Shown here in pieces: positions 41,932-51,354 of a stretch of 64,000 nucleotides of DNA (its first letter is position 1; each line of letters opens with the position of its first letter). A program made the position numbers and the translations under genes. Source of the stretch: Neobacillus notoginsengisoli (GTDB taxonomy: Bacteria; Bacillota; Bacilli; Bacillales; Cytobacillaceae). The notes under the pieces are model-generated. The model was not told the origin of the DNA. It worked only from the letters and a program-made list of their open reading frames with translations, and made no database searches. The stretch spans positions 62,001 through 126,000 of the forward strand of contig NZ_QWEG01000011.1 in assembly GCF_003515685.1 (NCBI RefSeq), in the 5' to 3' direction.

Positions 41932-44294
41932 TTACCCGCTACCCCCTTGATCGTTACCGATGGCATTCTGACAAACGGGTCATTCTGCCCGGTTTTTTCC
42001 AGCTTGATTTTTATCAACCCATCCTTTGTAATAAATCTCCCTGGCTTGTCAGTGAATTTAGTTGTCTTGTCTGTAAGTTTGATGGATTCCCCTGTTTCCG
42101 CATTTATGAGTGAAAAAACCGCATTCCCAGGGATCAAGGTAACGGAAATTTCCTCAAATCGGGTAGAATCTTTATTCAGCTGAGAAGGCACATGAAGAAT
42201 ATACTCATATTGCCCAACATCAATCGATGCCTCGCGTCCTCCCCGGGGAACCTCGAATACTTCCCCTTTAATGGCAACAAGGTCTGCCGAAAGCTCTTCC
42301 TCTTTGAGGGAAAAAGGGCCGCTCATTTCCATCTCGATTTCGGCAGCCTGATAAATGAGCGATACGCTCGTGCTTTTTTCTGACTGTCCGGTCAAGTCGG
42401 CATTTACAACTGGATCTTTTGTAAAACCATACACGATCGGAATATTTCTAAGCCTAGACTTGTTGTAAAGAAATTCAACTGCGCCATACTCCAATTTGGA
42501 TTTTTTCATTTTTGGAATATCCTGCGCCGTACTAGGCATCTGATGCCCATAGCCGGGGGTTAACGGGCCTGATAAATAATTTTGCCCTAGCGTTTCATGG
42601 ACCTTTAAAGATCCGCCTTTGTCCAATTTTCCTAGTTTTATTTGTTTTGAGCCCGACCAGACATACACATTTTCAAAATCATACGGGAACCGATTCTCAA
42701 TTGTCCCCGTTAATTTACTTCCCGCAAACTTCAAGTCCATTACAAATTCCCCTGCTTCTTTCTTTGTCGCAGGCCCATATAATGTCCGTGTTGCCCAATA
42801 CTCAACATTCGGGAATGTGACAATGTCTTCTTTTCTGCCCGACTCAAAAACGGAAAAATGCTTCGGTGAGTTGTAAGAAGATTCCGGAATACCGCTAAAT
42901 TCCCCCCTTGGGAAGGCAAATCCATAATCCCCACTCGTATTCGATAAAAGTGAAACGGCCTTTATCCCTTGCAGCTGTCCTCCCTCGGCCTTAAAAACTC
43001 CTATCTGGCTGACCTGAGGGCTTGCAATCCTGTCTTTCGCCCCAATGCCAAAAATAGCAGCCGAACAAAGGAGGGCAAAAGAGGGAATGATCCACCAGGC
43101 CTGTTCCCGTCTATCCCACTTTTTCAACGCGAAATAAAGAGCTGGCGCGATGAGGACTACATAAGCAAGCAGCATCAGAAAAATTTGCCCGAGTGAGAAA
43201 TGGGAAGAAGGAAAGTAGGAATTCACTTCCGCAAAATCCATATAATACTGTTCATATGGATTAATAAAACCTTGCGAAGTTACATTTGTGGATACGTGGC
43301 TTTGCGATAGAAGAAAGGCAAGCCAGTCTCCATAGCCCTTCCATGATGCAATTGGCTGGGCCCCTGCTGAAAAAGCGGTTTGCCATATTTCGCCTGAGCC
43401 GGAAATACGCTTCGCCACAATTGGAATATCGCCGCTTTTGTAGACGATTTCCGAATCCGCTTTCGTTTTTCCGTAGAATACAGGCACCTTTTCCAATTCC
43501 TTGCCAGGCTTTATGGCACTTTTCAATCCTGTTAAATTCGCTTCCGCTTCATTTACAGGCTCCATCGGAAGGTCATGAATTAGGCTTCCATACGCCTGAA
43601 CCGCATCAGGAGCCCCACCAGCAATTAAAATACCTCCATTTTTCACCCATTCTAAAATAGCCTCTTGCTGAGCAGGTTTCAGGCTTGAAAACGGGTATTC
43701 GTCAATGACCAAGTAATCAATCAAGTCAAGGCCAAGACGATCTTCAGGCAGTATACTTTCATCCATAACAATTGTATCAATCATCGCATCTGAAGGAAGC
43801 GATTTCAGTTCTTTAAGCCGATCGGGGTTTTCACTTAGTAAACCGAGTGTTTTCCGTTCCGGGTCGGTGTATCTGGGCGAAAGGTTTTTTGATCCGCGAA
43901 ACCCAACTTCTTTACCGTTTTTCCAGCTGCCCTCGTAAAGGAACAATGATTGGACATTTTGATTATTATATTGATTTTCCTCGGATAAACCTTGGAGGGA
44001 TACATTAAATGTTTTGGTGCTCCCTTTTGGGACATCAATGTGCAGTACCTTCGAACCTGTTGAATTATAGGTCGGGTAAAAATTGACAAGAAGGTCTCCT
44101 TTAAAATCCTTGCCGTTGTTTTCGATTGTTACCTGGACGGGAAACCCCCGACCTGTTTTTACTTTTCCATCAAAGCCTGTTTTAGTCGTAATTTTAATTT
44201 CGTTTTCGGCAGCCTGTACAGGCATTCCGATTAAGCTGAACACAAAAATGAAAATCAAAAAAAATGCACATTTTCTATAGCAGCCAGCCACCAT
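41928..44294 (-). CDS. Exported or membrane protein with amidotransferase-like domain, first gene of the MoxR/vWA/ABC operon
   Basis: 788 aa. Signal peptide of about 28 residues ending VQAA. A large extracytoplasmic N-terminal part (30-365) has a beta-sandwich-like opening and an amidotransferase-like fold around LIDYLVIDEYPFSS and EWVKNGGILIAGG. Two adjacent membrane helices (about 369-390, 400-418) precede a second extracytoplasmic half (420-788). The architecture suggests an auxiliary surface subunit of the ABC-2 transporter encoded next, loosely recalling GldG-type accessory proteins; no homology is claimed. GGGGG lies 4 nt before the ATG and 7 nt before a following GTG, so the start may be the GTG at 44291. 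Confidence 0.82.
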   Translation of the reverse strand: MVAGCYRKCAFFLIFIFVFSLIGMPVQAAENEIKITTKTGFDGKVKTGRGFPVQVTIENNGKDFKGDLLVNFYPTYNSTGSKVLHIDVPKGSTKTFNVSLQGLSEENQYNNQNVQSLFLYEGSWKNGKEVGFRGSKNLSPRYTDPERKTLGLLSENPDRLKELKSLPSDAMIDTIVMDESILPEDRLGLDLIDYLVIDEYPFSSLKPAQQEAILEWVKNGGILIAGGAPDAVQAYGSLIHDLPMEPVNEAEANLTGLKSAIKPGKELEKVPVFYGKTKADSEIVYKSGDIPIVAKRISGSGEIWQTAFSAGAQPIASWKGYGDWLAFLLSQSHVSTNVTSQGFINPYEQYYMDFAEVNSYFPSSHFSLGQIFLMLLAYVVLIAPALYFALKKWDRREQAWWIIPSFALLCSAAIFGIGAKDRIASPQVSQIGVFKAEGGQLQGIKAVSLLSNTSGDYGFAFPRGEFSGIPESSYNSPKHFSVFESGRKEDIVTFPNVEYWATRTLYGPATKKEAGEFVMDLKFAGSKLTGTIENRFPYDFENVYVWSGSKQIKLGKLDKGGSLKVHETLGQNYLSGPLTPGYGHQMPSTAQDIPKMKKSKLEYGAVEFLYNKSRLRNIPIVYGFTKDPVVNADLTGQSEKSTSVSLIYQAAEIEMEMSGPFSLKEEELSADLVAIKGEVFEVPRGGREASIDVGQYEYILHVPSQLNKDSTRFEEISVTLIPGNAVFSLINAETGESIKLTDKTTKFTDKPGRFITKDGLIKIKLEKTGQNDPFVRMPSVTIKGVAGK

Positions 44295-44321
44295 GATTCC
44301 CCCTATCTAATCCTCACTCAT

Positions 44322-44350
44322 TAGACGTAATTAAATTGGAATACGCTTCA
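44322..44350 (-). promoter_or_regulatory. Candidate ECF-sigma promoter of the accessory operon
   Basis: On the minus strand: TGAAGC, a 17-nt spacer, then CGTCTA, about 28 nt upstream of the first operon gene. TGAAAC-N16/17-CGTCTA is the Bacillus SigM/SigW-type consensus; one base differs in the -35. Confidence 0.5.
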
Positions 44351-44368
44351 AAAAACCGGAATTCTTTG

Positions 44369-44402
44369 GTGTAATTTTACACTTTTATTTTTTAAAGAGC
44401 AA
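44369..44402 (-). promoter_or_regulatory. Candidate SigA promoter with operator-like inverted repeat
   Basis: On the minus strand: TTGCTC, a 17-nt spacer, then TAAAAT (44374-44379). The -10 is embedded in GTGTAA-AA-TTACAC (44369-44382), a 6-bp perfect inverted repeat with a 2-nt centre, which suits a dimeric repressor. Confidence 0.45.
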
Positions 44403-44407
44403 TCTAG

Positions 44408-44443
44408 AAAAAAAACAGTATCGAAAAAATTTTCGATACTGTT
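44408..44443 (-). terminator. Terminator after ftsY
   Basis: 14-bp perfect stem (AACAGTATCGAAAA/TTTTCGATACTGTT) followed by a run of T on the minus strand. It isolates ftsY from the accessory operon. Confidence 0.9.
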
Positions 44444-44452
44444 CGAGTTTTA

Positions 44453-45439
44453 TTAATCGGTTTTGTCTACCTGGTCGGCAAACAGGCCGTATACATATTT
44501 TTCAGGATCGAATTCCTGTAGATCATCCATTCTTTCTCCAAGGCCGACGAATTTTACAGGTATCTTTAATTCGTTCCGAATTGCAAGAACGATTCCACCC
44601 TTAGCCGTACCATCAAGTTTTGACAGGACAATTCCTGTAACATCCGTGGCTTCTTTGAAAGTTTTTGCCTGGATGAGGGCGTTCTGTCCAGTTGTTGCAT
44701 CGAGGACGAGCAACACCTCATGCGGTGCGCCCGGAATTTCTCTTTCAATTACCCTTTTTACTTTTTCCAGCTCTTTCATTAAATTTACTTTATTTTGCAA
44801 CCGGCCGGCTGTATCACACAGAAGGATATCCGCATTTCTTGACTTGGCTGCCTGGATGGCATCGAACATAACGGCCGCCGGATCAGAACCTTCTGCTTGC
44901 TTGATTACAGGTGCACCGACTCGGTCTCCCCATACTTCCAGCTGGTCAATAGCACCGGCGCGGAACGTATCGCCTGCTGCGAGAAAGACAGATTTGCCTT
45001 CAGTAATAAATTTATGGGCAAGCTTGCCAATGGTTGTCGTTTTCCCGACACCATTGACTCCAACAAAAAGAATGACAGTCAGTGCATTGTCCTGGATGTT
45101 GAGTGTTGAGGTTTGATTCTCGCCACTATTATAAATGTCAACTAGTTTTTCGGAAATGACAGTTTGGACCTCAGCGGTGTCGGTAATATTACGGCGTTTC
45201 ACTTCATATTTCAATTGATCAATCAATTCCATCACAGTGTCAAAGCCTACATCCGCCTGAATGAGAATTTCTTCGAGCTCCTCAAAGAAATCCTCATCTA
45301 CTTTACGGTACCTGGCAACAAGGTCATTTACTTTCCCGGAAAAACTATCGCGTGTTTTCGTTAAACCATCCCTGAATTTTTCTGTCACACTGTCAGTTTG
45401 TTTGGTGAATGATTCTTTTAACTTTTTGAAAAAACTCAT
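44453..45439 (-). CDS. ftsY: Signal recognition particle receptor FtsY
   Basis: Membrane-associated SRP receptor GTPase. The short N-terminal A region (about 30 residues) is followed by the NG domain: GVNGVGKTTTIGKLA (127-141), DTAGRLQNK and SKLDGTAKGG. The 328 aa match B. subtilis. It is downstream of smc, from which a family B repeat separates it, and is followed by a strong terminator. Confidence 0.98.
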   Translation of the reverse strand: MSFFKKLKESFTKQTDSVTEKFRDGLTKTRDSFSGKVNDLVARYRKVDEDFFEELEEILIQADVGFDTVMELIDQLKYEVKRRNITDTAEVQTVISEKLVDIYNSGENQTSTLNIQDNALTVILFVGVNGVGKTTTIGKLAHKFITEGKSVFLAAGDTFRAGAIDQLEVWGDRVGAPVIKQAEGSDPAAVMFDAIQAAKSRNADILLCDTAGRLQNKVNLMKELEKVKRVIEREIPGAPHEVLLVLDATTGQNALIQAKTFKEATDVTGIVLSKLDGTAKGGIVLAIRNELKIPVKFVGLGERMDDLQEFDPEKYVYGLFADQVDKTD

Positions 45440-45472
45440 TTTGACACATCCTTATCAACTATCTTATGAGAG

Positions 45473-45555
45473 CCGCTCCCGCTTTTCTTTGTCCAGCTTC
45501 AGCGGCCAGCGCCTAGTGGACTTCGGTCCATACGGCGCTAAACGGCCGCTTCCGC
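45473..45555 (+). repeat. Dispersed family B repeat, copy 3 (short form)
   Basis: About 83 bp in the ftsY-smc gap: GCTTTTCTTTGTCCAGCTTC, then CAGCGCCTAGTGGACTTCGG, closing with GGCGCTAAACGGCCGCTTCC. It contains CTAGTGGACTTCGGTCCATA, a short hairpin (GGAC/GTCC). This is the uninterrupted form of the element at 50453. Confidence 0.75.
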
Positions 45556-45561
45556 ATGGTT

Positions 45562-48500
45562 TTAGTGCCCGACTAGTTCTTTTGTTTCTTCCAGCCTTAC
45601 GGAAACTAGCTTCGATACTCCTGATTCCTGCATTGTGACGCCGTAGAGGACATCGGCTTCTTCCATTGTTCCCTTTCGGTGGGTGATGACAATGAATTGA
45701 GTACCTGCGCTATACCGCTTCAAATACTGGCTGAATCTGTAGACATTCGCCTCATCAAGGGCCGCTTCTACTTCGTCTAGTATGCAAAAAGGCACCGGCC
45801 TTACTTTAAGAATCGAAAACAAGAGTGCAATGGCAGTCAATGCCCGCTCGCCGCCGGAAAGCAGTCCCAGGTTTTGCAGTTTTTTACCTGGCGGCTGGGC
45901 AACAATGTCCACACCCGTGTTCAATAGGTCCTCGGGCACTGTCAGTCTAAGGTCTGCACGCCCTCCTCCAAACAACGCCTTAAAGACAGGCTCGAAATGC
46001 ATCCGGATAGCAGAAAAGGTTTCTTCAAACCGCTTAATCATTTCCTCGTCCATCTCCCCGATGACAACAAAAAGGGTATCCTTGGCTTCCTGAAGGTCAT
46101 TTTTTTGCTCAAGCAAAAATTCATAACGTTCGGAGACCCGTTCATACTCTTCAATTGCTCCAAGGTTGACATTACCAAGTTCTTCAATAGACCGTTTAAT
46201 TAGCCTGACTTTTCGGCGTGCCTCTTCCGGCGGTATCGTCAATGGATGTTTTTCCTTTGCCCCTTCAAATGTAAGCAAATATTCTTCACGAAGATGGACT
46301 AGTTTATTTTCCAGCTCGACATCAAGCCTATTCAGTTTTACTTCCTCATCCTTTAATGCTTCTGCCATGCCGCGATGCTGTCTTTTTAATTCTTTCGTTT
46401 CAGCTTCGGACTGCTCTAATGCAGCGAAAAGGTTCATCCTTTCCTTGCGGCGTTCGGAAATCAATTTCAGAGTTTTTTCTTTATCGCTGAGTTTTTCTTC
46501 AGCAGCGACAAGAAGCTGTTCTTCCCCTGACGAGCTCCCATCCATTTCAGAAATGAGCAGTTGCAAGTCTTCCGTTTGCGTATCAAGCCTTTCAGTTAGC
46601 GCGGTTAGCTCCTCTGTCACTCTTTCAACCTGAATTTTTGCATGCGTATATTGTTCGTTTTTGGAAGCAAACATCACTTTTAGGTTATTGATCTCATCAT
46701 TTAAGGCCTCTCTGGACGTCAAGGCCTTTGCTTTTTGCTCAGATAGCTCAGTTATTTTCTTATCCAGAGAAGAAATTCGATCTTTCGCGGATTGAAGACT
46801 TTGTTCAAGCTCTTTCTTTCTAGCTAGCAGCTTATTTCTATCTTCTTCAATTTGGCTTTTCTCCATATCATAAATAGACAGCCGCTCACTGATATTTTTA
46901 AGTTCCAACTCGGCCTCGCGCAGCTTCCCTTTCAAGCGCTGCTCCTCAAGACGTTTTTCTTCTCCTGTCCTCCTAAACTCTTCAAGGGAATCCACTTTAG
47001 CCTGAACTTTACTTTTAAGCGTTTTTACCAATGATTCAAGCTGGACCGTTTTCTCTTCCATATCCCCAAGCTTCGCTTTTATTTCATCGAGTTCGGTTTT
47101 CCTGCTCAACAGGCTAGAGGAGTTCTGTTTTACTGATCCGCCAGTCATAGAACCGCCAGCGTTGACGACATCCCCTTCTAGCGTTACAACCCTCATTCTG
47201 TATTGCAAAGCACGGGCAATTTCGTTAGCACCTTTTAAATCCCTTGCAACCAACACATTTCCAAGCAAATTCTCTATAACTTGCCGGTATTTCCCTTCAA
47301 AGGTAACCAGGCTTGAAGCTGTCCCAATAAAAGCGGGATGGTTCCCTGCTTGTTCTAACTGGGCAGCACCGGGAAATCTTCCTTTAATGACACTCAACGG
47401 GAGGAACGTTGCCCTTCCGGAAGCTTTCTTTTTCAAAAACTGAATCGCATTCCGGGCGCTTTGTTCTGTATCCACAATGATATGCTGAAGTGAGGCGCCA
47501 AGTGCTGTTTCAATGGCAGTCTGATATTCTTTCGGAACATCGACGACTTCAGCGACCGCTCCTTCAATTCCTTGAAGCTCTCCTCCCCGGGCTTTAAGGA
47601 CTTCTTTTACCCCATGGAAAAAGCCGTTATAGTCCTCCTCCATATCTTCCAGCATTTCTTTTTTCGATTTTGCTTGCTGCAAAAACTGATAGGCTTGATA
47701 GAGCAACTTTTCCTGCCTTTGGTATTCGGCTTCGAGACTCTCCAAGTTCCGCTTCTCAACAAGGTAGTCTTTAACCTGGCCTTCAAGTTCTTTAGCAGCT
47801 ATGTCAAGTTCCGCTTGAATTTCCTTCGTTCTGCTTGTTGCTCCCTCTCGTTCATCGAGGAATCGCCGATTTTCCTCATCTAGGCGTCCGCCTCTCCTCT
47901 CAAGCTGTTCAAGCTGCTGGCCGACAAGCATTGCCTCATTCCGCGCTCCCGCCTGTGCATTCAGTTCCTCAATATATTCACTTTTGAGTGATTCTAGTTT
48001 TTCTTCCGTGTTCCCACTGAACAGGCTTAACTCTGCTTGCCTGTCCTTCAGCTGCTGCTGAAGGTCAGCCGCCTCCCTGCCGAGATTTGCCGCAATATCA
48101 ATGAGCTTTTTCCTTTCAGCATCAAGGGCTTTCTTTTTATCTGTTAACTCCCCAATGCTGTTTTCAAGCTGCTTTCTGTTTTGTGCTGCATTTTTCTTGC
48201 GCTCCTTGAGGACTTCTTTTTTTCCCTCAAGCTTTTCGAGTTCCTCACTTGCGTGAAGCAGAACCGTTTGCAGATCGCTGATTGATTCGTCTAAGGCGGC
48301 AATCCTGTCCCGTGTCTGCTCAATTTCCGCCTCTCGTTTTTGCAACGTTGCAGAAAGTTTCATTTCCTCTTGTTTATGTTCCTTCAGCTTTTGTGAGAGC
48401 TGTTCCCATTTCCCATGAAGTTCTTCAATATCGTAGACTGTCAAAGCAACTTCTATTGTTTCAAGTTCTTCTTTCTTATCTTTATAATCTCTCGCGATAG

Positions 48501-49128
48501 AAGCCTGGATTTTTAAAGGCTCCACCTGGCCCTCCAATTCATGGAGTATATCCTGGACCCTGTTTAAGTTGTCCTGTGTCTCGGCCAATTTCATTTCAGC
48601 CTTTTTTTTCCTCTGCTTATATTTCAGGACCCCGGCTGCCTCTTCAAAGATAGTCCTCCGGTCCTCTGCTTTACTGTTAAGGATTTCCTCGACTTTCCCC
48701 TGGCTGATGATTGAAAAAGCTTCGCGTCCTAGGCCGGAATCCATAAATAGTTCTACGATGTCCTTCAGCCTGCATGGCTGCTTATTGATTAGGAATTCAC
48801 TTTCTCCCGAGCGGAATACCCGCCTTGTTACACTGACCTCGTTATAATCAATGGCAAGCTTCTCGTCTTCATTATCGAGTGTTAGAGTCACTTCCGCAAA
48901 ATTGAGCGGCTTGCGCGAATCACTTCCGGCAAAAATAATATCTTCCATTTTCGTACCGCGAAGTGATTTTGCCGATTGCTCCCCTAGCACCCAGCGGATG
49001 GCGTCAATCACATTGCTTTTTCCGCTTCCGTTCGGACCGACTACCGCTGTAACCCCGGGAACGAAGTCGATTCCAATCCGTTCGGCAAAAGACTTGAAAC
49101 CTACCACATCAAGCCGTTTTAAATACAT
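45562..49128 (-). CDS. smc: Chromosome condensation and segregation protein Smc
   Basis: SMC ATPase that with ScpA/ScpB organises the chromosome. Walker A GPNGSGKSN is near 32-40, followed by the first long coiled coil, the hinge at about 500-670 (EGDVVNAGGSMTGG at its end), the returning coiled coil, ABC signature LLSGGERALTAIAL near 1090 and Walker B FCILDEVEAALDEAN. The ATG at 49126-49128 is chosen (1188 aa, MYLKRLDVVGFKSFAERIG) with AAGGAG 6 nt upstream; the ATG at 49149 is seven codons earlier and lacks a site. Confidence 0.98.
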   Translation of the reverse strand: MYLKRLDVVGFKSFAERIGIDFVPGVTAVVGPNGSGKSNVIDAIRWVLGEQSAKSLRGTKMEDIIFAGSDSRKPLNFAEVTLTLDNEDEKLAIDYNEVSVTRRVFRSGESEFLINKQPCRLKDIVELFMDSGLGREAFSIISQGKVEEILNSKAEDRRTIFEEAAGVLKYKQRKKKAEMKLAETQDNLNRVQDILHELEGQVEPLKIQASIARDYKDKKEELETIEVALTVYDIEELHGKWEQLSQKLKEHKQEEMKLSATLQKREAEIEQTRDRIAALDESISDLQTVLLHASEELEKLEGKKEVLKERKKNAAQNRKQLENSIGELTDKKKALDAERKKLIDIAANLGREAADLQQQLKDRQAELSLFSGNTEEKLESLKSEYIEELNAQAGARNEAMLVGQQLEQLERRGGRLDEENRRFLDEREGATSRTKEIQAELDIAAKELEGQVKDYLVEKRNLESLEAEYQRQEKLLYQAYQFLQQAKSKKEMLEDMEEDYNGFFHGVKEVLKARGGELQGIEGAVAEVVDVPKEYQTAIETALGASLQHIIVDTEQSARNAIQFLKKKASGRATFLPLSVIKGRFPGAAQLEQAGNHPAFIGTASSLVTFEGKYRQVIENLLGNVLVARDLKGANEIARALQYRMRVVTLEGDVVNAGGSMTGGSVKQNSSSLLSRKTELDEIKAKLGDMEEKTVQLESLVKTLKSKVQAKVDSLEEFRRTGEEKRLEEQRLKGKLREAELELKNISERLSIYDMEKSQIEEDRNKLLARKKELEQSLQSAKDRISSLDKKITELSEQKAKALTSREALNDEINNLKVMFASKNEQYTHAKIQVERVTEELTALTERLDTQTEDLQLLISEMDGSSSGEEQLLVAAEEKLSDKEKTLKLISERRKERMNLFAALEQSEAETKELKRQHRGMAEALKDEEVKLNRLDVELENKLVHLREEYLLTFEGAKEKHPLTIPPEEARRKVRLIKRSIEELGNVNLGAIEEYERVSERYEFLLEQKNDLQEAKDTLFVVIGEMDEEMIKRFEETFSAIRMHFEPVFKALFGGGRADLRLTVPEDLLNTGVDIVAQPPGKKLQNLGLLSGGERALTAIALLFSILKVRPVPFCILDEVEAALDEANVYRFSQYLKRYSAGTQFIVITHRKGTMEEADVLYGVTMQESGVSKLVSVRLEETKELVGH

Positions 49129-49168
49129 TCCTTGCTCCTTCTCCGGCATGCGCCGGTTTTCTCTGATG

Positions 49169-49912
49169 TTATGGCTGTTCCCCTGGCTTTAGCCGGGATA
49201 ATGCCATTTGCGCAGCTAGCTGTTCAGCTTCTTTTTTAGACCGGCCCGTCCCGGTTCCAAGTACCTTGCCATCTAAAGAAACCCTTGAGACAAACTCGCG
49301 ATTATGGGCAGGGCCCTTTTCTTGAAGTACTTTATATTCGATGTTTCCTGCACCATCTCGTTGAACGTATTCCTGCAGTTGGCTTTTATAATCCATGACA
49401 TGTGAAAAAGCACCAGCATTAATTTTCGGATACACTATTTTCTCCATGAATCCATTGACTGCCTGGAGCCCATTATCAAGGTAAAGAGCGCCAATAAAAG
49501 CTTCAAAGACATCCGCCAATAGTGCCGGGCGCTCACGGCCTCCCGTCATCTCTTCGCCCTTGCCGAGCAAAATAAGTTTTTCGAATGAAAGTTCATTTGC
49601 AAAAGATACCAATGATGGTTCACAGACAATGGCAGCGCGGAGCTTTGTCAGCTCCCCTTCGCTCATCATTGGATATTTTTTAAAAAGGAACTTTGATACG
49701 GTTAATTCCAATACGGCGTCCCCCAAAAACTCAAGACGCTCGTTGTCTTCGAAAGGCTTACGGCGGTGTTCATTCACGTAGGATGAATGGGTAAATGCCT
49801 GCCTCAATAGTTTTTCATCCGTAAATTGGATGCCGATACGGGCCTGGAATTCTTTAAATAAATTTTCTTTTGCGCGGTATGCGGCTGAGGTTTTTTCCTT
49901 TTTATTGCGCAT
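49169..49912 (-). CDS. rnc: Ribonuclease III
   Basis: Double-strand-specific endoribonuclease that processes rRNA and scRNA and degrades antisense pairs. The catalytic signature [17 protein letters not shown] is near residue 60, and the second acidic site [15 protein letters not shown] near 130. The C-terminal dsRNA-binding domain ([12 protein letters not shown]...[13 protein letters not shown]) is complete. 247 aa. Between acpP and smc. Confidence 0.98.
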   Translation of the reverse strand: MRNKKEKTSAAYRAKENLFKEFQARIGIQFTDEKLLRQAFTHSSYVNEHRRKPFEDNERLEFLGDAVLELTVSKFLFKKYPMMSEGELTKLRAAIVCEPSLVSFANELSFEKLILLGKGEEMTGGRERPALLADVFEAFIGALYLDNGLQAVNGFMEKIVYPKINAGAFSHVMDYKSQLQEYVQRDGAGNIEYKVLQEKGPAHNREFVSRVSLDGKVLGTGTGRSKKEAEQLAAQMALSRLKPGEQP

Positions 49913-49971
49913 AAGTCTCCACCTTGCTTTTATATGTACTTATAGGAATAGATCCAATAGTTCTATAATAC

Positions 49972-50003
49972 AGAAGAAAGCTCCGTTTGAAAACGGAGCC
50001 TTG
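49972..50003 (-). terminator. Terminator after acpP
   Basis: GGCTCCGTTT/AAACGGAGC stem with a 2-3 nt loop and a T/C-rich tail on the minus strand, between acpP and rnc. Confidence 0.75.
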
Positions 50004-50017
50004 AAGATAAGCAGCGA

Positions 50018-50251
50018 TTATTTTTTGCTATTTATGTAGTTAACAGCATCACCAACTGTGCCGATTTTCTCAGCATCATCGTCTGAAATCTCCATATCGA
50101 ACTCATCTTCCAATTCCATAACAAGTTCAACTACATCAAGGGAATCAGCGCCAAGATCATCTTTGAAGGAAGCTTCAAGTGTCACTTGGGATTCGTCCAC
50201 ACCTAGGCGGTCTACGATGATCTTTGTTACGCGTTCTAGTACTTCTGCCAT
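50018..50251 (-). CDS. acpP: Acyl carrier protein
   Basis: Carries growing fatty acyl chains on a 4'-phosphopantetheine attached to Ser37 in [14 protein letters not shown]. The acidic helical protein is 77 aa, as in B. subtilis. The ATG at 50249-50251 is chosen, with GGGAGGTG 6 nt upstream; the GTG at 50260 lies inside that site. It follows the fapR-plsX-fabD-fabG genes, but two family B repeats intervene, so a separate promoter is likely. Confidence 0.98.
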   Translation of the reverse strand: MAEVLERVTKIIVDRLGVDESQVTLEASFKDDLGADSLDVVELVMELEDEFDMEISDDDAEKIGTVGDAVNYINSKK

Positions 50252-50328
50252 GCTTGTCACCTCCCCTCAAGCTATTATAGATTATTTCCCTATAGGAATA
50301 AAGTTAAAACTGAACGAAATTTCGTCTT

Positions 50329-50460
50329 CTGCTTTTCTTATGATCTAGCTGCGGCGGCTAGGAGCTCGGGGTCTTAAGCCAATCCTGCAAGAAGGCAAAG
50401 AACGCCTTCTGGCCGGCTCGTCTTAAGCCTGTCACCCCTGGGAGCCGCCTCCGCTTTTCT
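50329..50460 (+). repeat. Dispersed family B repeat, copy 4
   Basis: Family B element in the acpP-fabG gap: ATCTAGCTGCGGCGGCTAGG at the left, GGGAGCCGCCTCCGCTTTTC at the right. Internal hairpins include GAAGGC...GCCTTC and AGACGAGCC/GGCTCGTCT. It abuts copy 5. Confidence 0.75.
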
Positions 50461-50610
50461 CTGTCCAGCTGCGGCGGCCAACGCCTAGTGGACTTCGGTC
50501 TCCTCCTTACGATAAGTCAACATCGATTCACTCCGTTCATCGTGTTTCCTTTATCTCGTTCGGAGCCCTCCAGTCCATACGGCGCTAAACGGCCGCCTCT
50601 GCTTTTCTTA
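50453..50610 (+). repeat. Dispersed family B repeat, copy 5 (long form)
   Basis: Same ends as the copy at 45473 (TGTCCAGCTGCGGCGGCCAA; GCGCTAAACGGCCGCC), but with about 75 extra bp between CTTCGGTC and CCATACGGCG. It ends at the fabG stop codon. Together copies 4 and 5 fill most of the 359-bp gap 50252-50610. Confidence 0.75.
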
Positions 50611-51354
50611 TTACATGACCATTCCGCCGTCTATGTGCAGGGTTTGCCCTGTCATATAGGAGGCGTCATCTGATGCTAGGAAAACAACTGCTTTGGCGAT
50701 ATCACGCGGCTCACCGAATCTTGCCAGCGGAATCATTTTTAGCATTTCCGCCTTTACATCTTCAGTCAGCTTATCTGTCATATCAGTCGTGATAAAACCT
50801 GGAGCGACCGCATTCACGGTAATATTCCTTGAAGACAATTCTTTGGCGGCCGTTTTTGTCAAACCGATTACGCCTGCTTTTGCGGCAACATAGTTAGCTT
50901 GCCCAGGATTTCCGCTTACCCCGACAATCGAGGCAATATTAATAATTCTTCCGCTGCGCTGCTTCATCATTTGGCGCGTGGCTGCTTTCGTGCAAAGGAA
51001 AACGCCCTTCAGGTTGATATTGATGACATCATCCCATTCGTCTTCCTTCATTCTCATCAAAAGGTTGTCCCTTGTAATCCCGGCATTGTTGACGAGAACA
51101 TCAAGGCTTCCGAAGCGGCCGATCGTTTCTTTTACCATCATGGCGACGGCATCTGGGTCAGAGACATCTCCCTGGATAGCAAACGCTTCTCTTCCCATAG
51201 CCTTAATTTCTTCAGCCACTTCATTTGCTTTTGCTTCACTGCCTGCATAATTGATGGCGACATTTGCTCCCTGCCTGGCTAGTTCAAGGGCGATTTCACG
51301 TCCGATTCCCCTTGAAGCACCTGTTACAAGGGCTGCTTTCCCTTCCAGTCTCAT
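50611..51354 (-). CDS. fabG: 3-oxoacyl-[acyl-carrier-protein] reductase
   Basis: First reduction of the fatty-acid elongation cycle, NADPH-dependent. A short-chain dehydrogenase with TGASRGIG (11-18), NNAG (89-92) and catalytic S142, Y155, K159 (YVAAK). 247 aa. The ATG overlaps the fabD stop (ATGA), so they are translationally coupled. Repressed through FapR as part of the operon. Confidence 0.98.
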   Translation of the reverse strand: MRLEGKAALVTGASRGIGREIALELARQGANVAINYAGSEAKANEVAEEIKAMGREAFAIQGDVSDPDAVAMMVKETIGRFGSLDVLVNNAGITRDNLLMRMKEDEWDDVININLKGVFLCTKAATRQMMKQRSGRIINIASIVGVSGNPGQANYVAAKAGVIGLTKTAAKELSSRNITVNAVAPGFITTDMTDKLTEDVKAEMLKMIPLARFGEPRDIAKAVVFLASDDASYMTGQTLHIDGGMVM

